This document shows positions 12,316-12,398 of a stretch of 12,398 bases of DNA, piece after piece (position 1 is the stretch's first letter; each line of letters starts with the position of its first letter). The notes below the pieces were generated by a model. It was not told where the DNA came from, searched no databases, and saw only the letters and a list, made by a program, of their open reading frames with translations. Position numbers and translations under genes: made by a program. Origin of the DNA: Chloroflexota bacterium (lineage in GTDB: Bacteria; Chloroflexota; Anaerolineae; JACRMK01); NCBI GenBank assembly GCA_016200765.1, contig JACQEC010000134.1:1-12398 (forward strand), written 5' to 3'.

Positions 12316-12398
12316 GCAAATACGCGCTAAAATACAGGCTGGGCAATTTGAGTTTTCAAAACACGCCGTTGATCAAAGTATCCTGCGTCAAATCAGCA
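12308..12398 (+). CDS. Start of a DUF4258-like protein (3' end outside window)
   Basis: The thirty residues visible, MIEQIRAKIQAGQFEFSKHA then VDQSILRQIS, fit the opening of DUF4258 proteins, with a G-x-F-x-F-[ST]-x-H-A core followed by a helix. DUF4258 genes are often paired with a YgiT-type zinc-finger gene in putative toxin-antitoxin units, so such a partner may follow beyond the window. The ATG at 12308 overlaps the broken kinase frame and lacks a clear ribosome site. The sequence is AT-richer than its left neighbour, which suggests transfer. Confidence 0.6.
   Translation, partial: MIEQIRAKIQAGQFEFSKHAVDQSILRQIS

Noticed and set aside
1..12398. CRISPR array, tRNA or rRNA genes
   Set aside because: No regularly spaced repeats, cloverleaf ends or rRNA-like segments were seen; the only sizable direct repeat is the single hydrolase pair.

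Overview
The window reads as a high-GC bacterial chromosome segment, probably from an Anaerolineae-like member of the Chloroflexota. That placement is an inference. It rests on the Ala/Thr/Pro-rich linker of a Tat-type lipoprotein, a PQQ-propeller lipoprotein lying between yidD and yidC, and the general gene style; no 16S or other marker is present. The core is ordinary housekeeping, but it is interrupted in at least three places by lower-GC or rearranged DNA, and several genes are broken.

Layout. 1-569: the end of an unidentified gene, then a truncated and frameshifted beta-propeller (PD40/TolB-like) remnant. 578-1423 (minus): a complete PHP-domain phosphoesterase with a good promoter that overlaps a palindrome. 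1665-2562: a tightly overlapping, lower-GC three-gene operon made of a DUF3467-like protein, an antitoxin-like protein and a RelE/ParE-like toxin. It is closed by a very strong hairpin. 2735-4692: a two-gene unit with its own promoter, encoding a Tat/lipoprotein dienelactone hydrolase and an NHL-repeat propeller. 4833-6505: thioredoxin reductase overlapping an alpha/beta hydrolase that is split by a frameshift at a run of seven C.

6380-7600 is the most unusual part. The last 133 nt of the hydrolase locus (3' end of the gene plus 7 nt after the stop) occur twice, about 93% identical. The copies flank 955 nt of foreign-looking DNA that carries an orphan gene and a minus-strand gene remnant. The second copy stops exactly where the rpmH promoter begins, which suggests an insertion that restored the hydrolase 3' end.

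7676-11348 is the classic rpmH-rnpA-yidD-(PQQ lipoprotein)-yidC-khpB(jag) cluster: ribosomal protein L34, the RNase P protein, YidD, the YidC membrane insertase and its RNA-binding partner. It starts from a near-consensus promoter, and an internal hairpin terminator precedes yidC. The usual neighbours dnaA/dnaN and mnmE are not in the window. 11491-11874 encodes a small four-helix membrane protein. 11944-12085 holds a long imperfect-stem structured element and a strong terminator. The end shows the start of a PfkB-type sugar kinase, apparently leaderless, cut off after about 43 codons by AT-richer DNA that begins a DUF4258-like gene running off the window.
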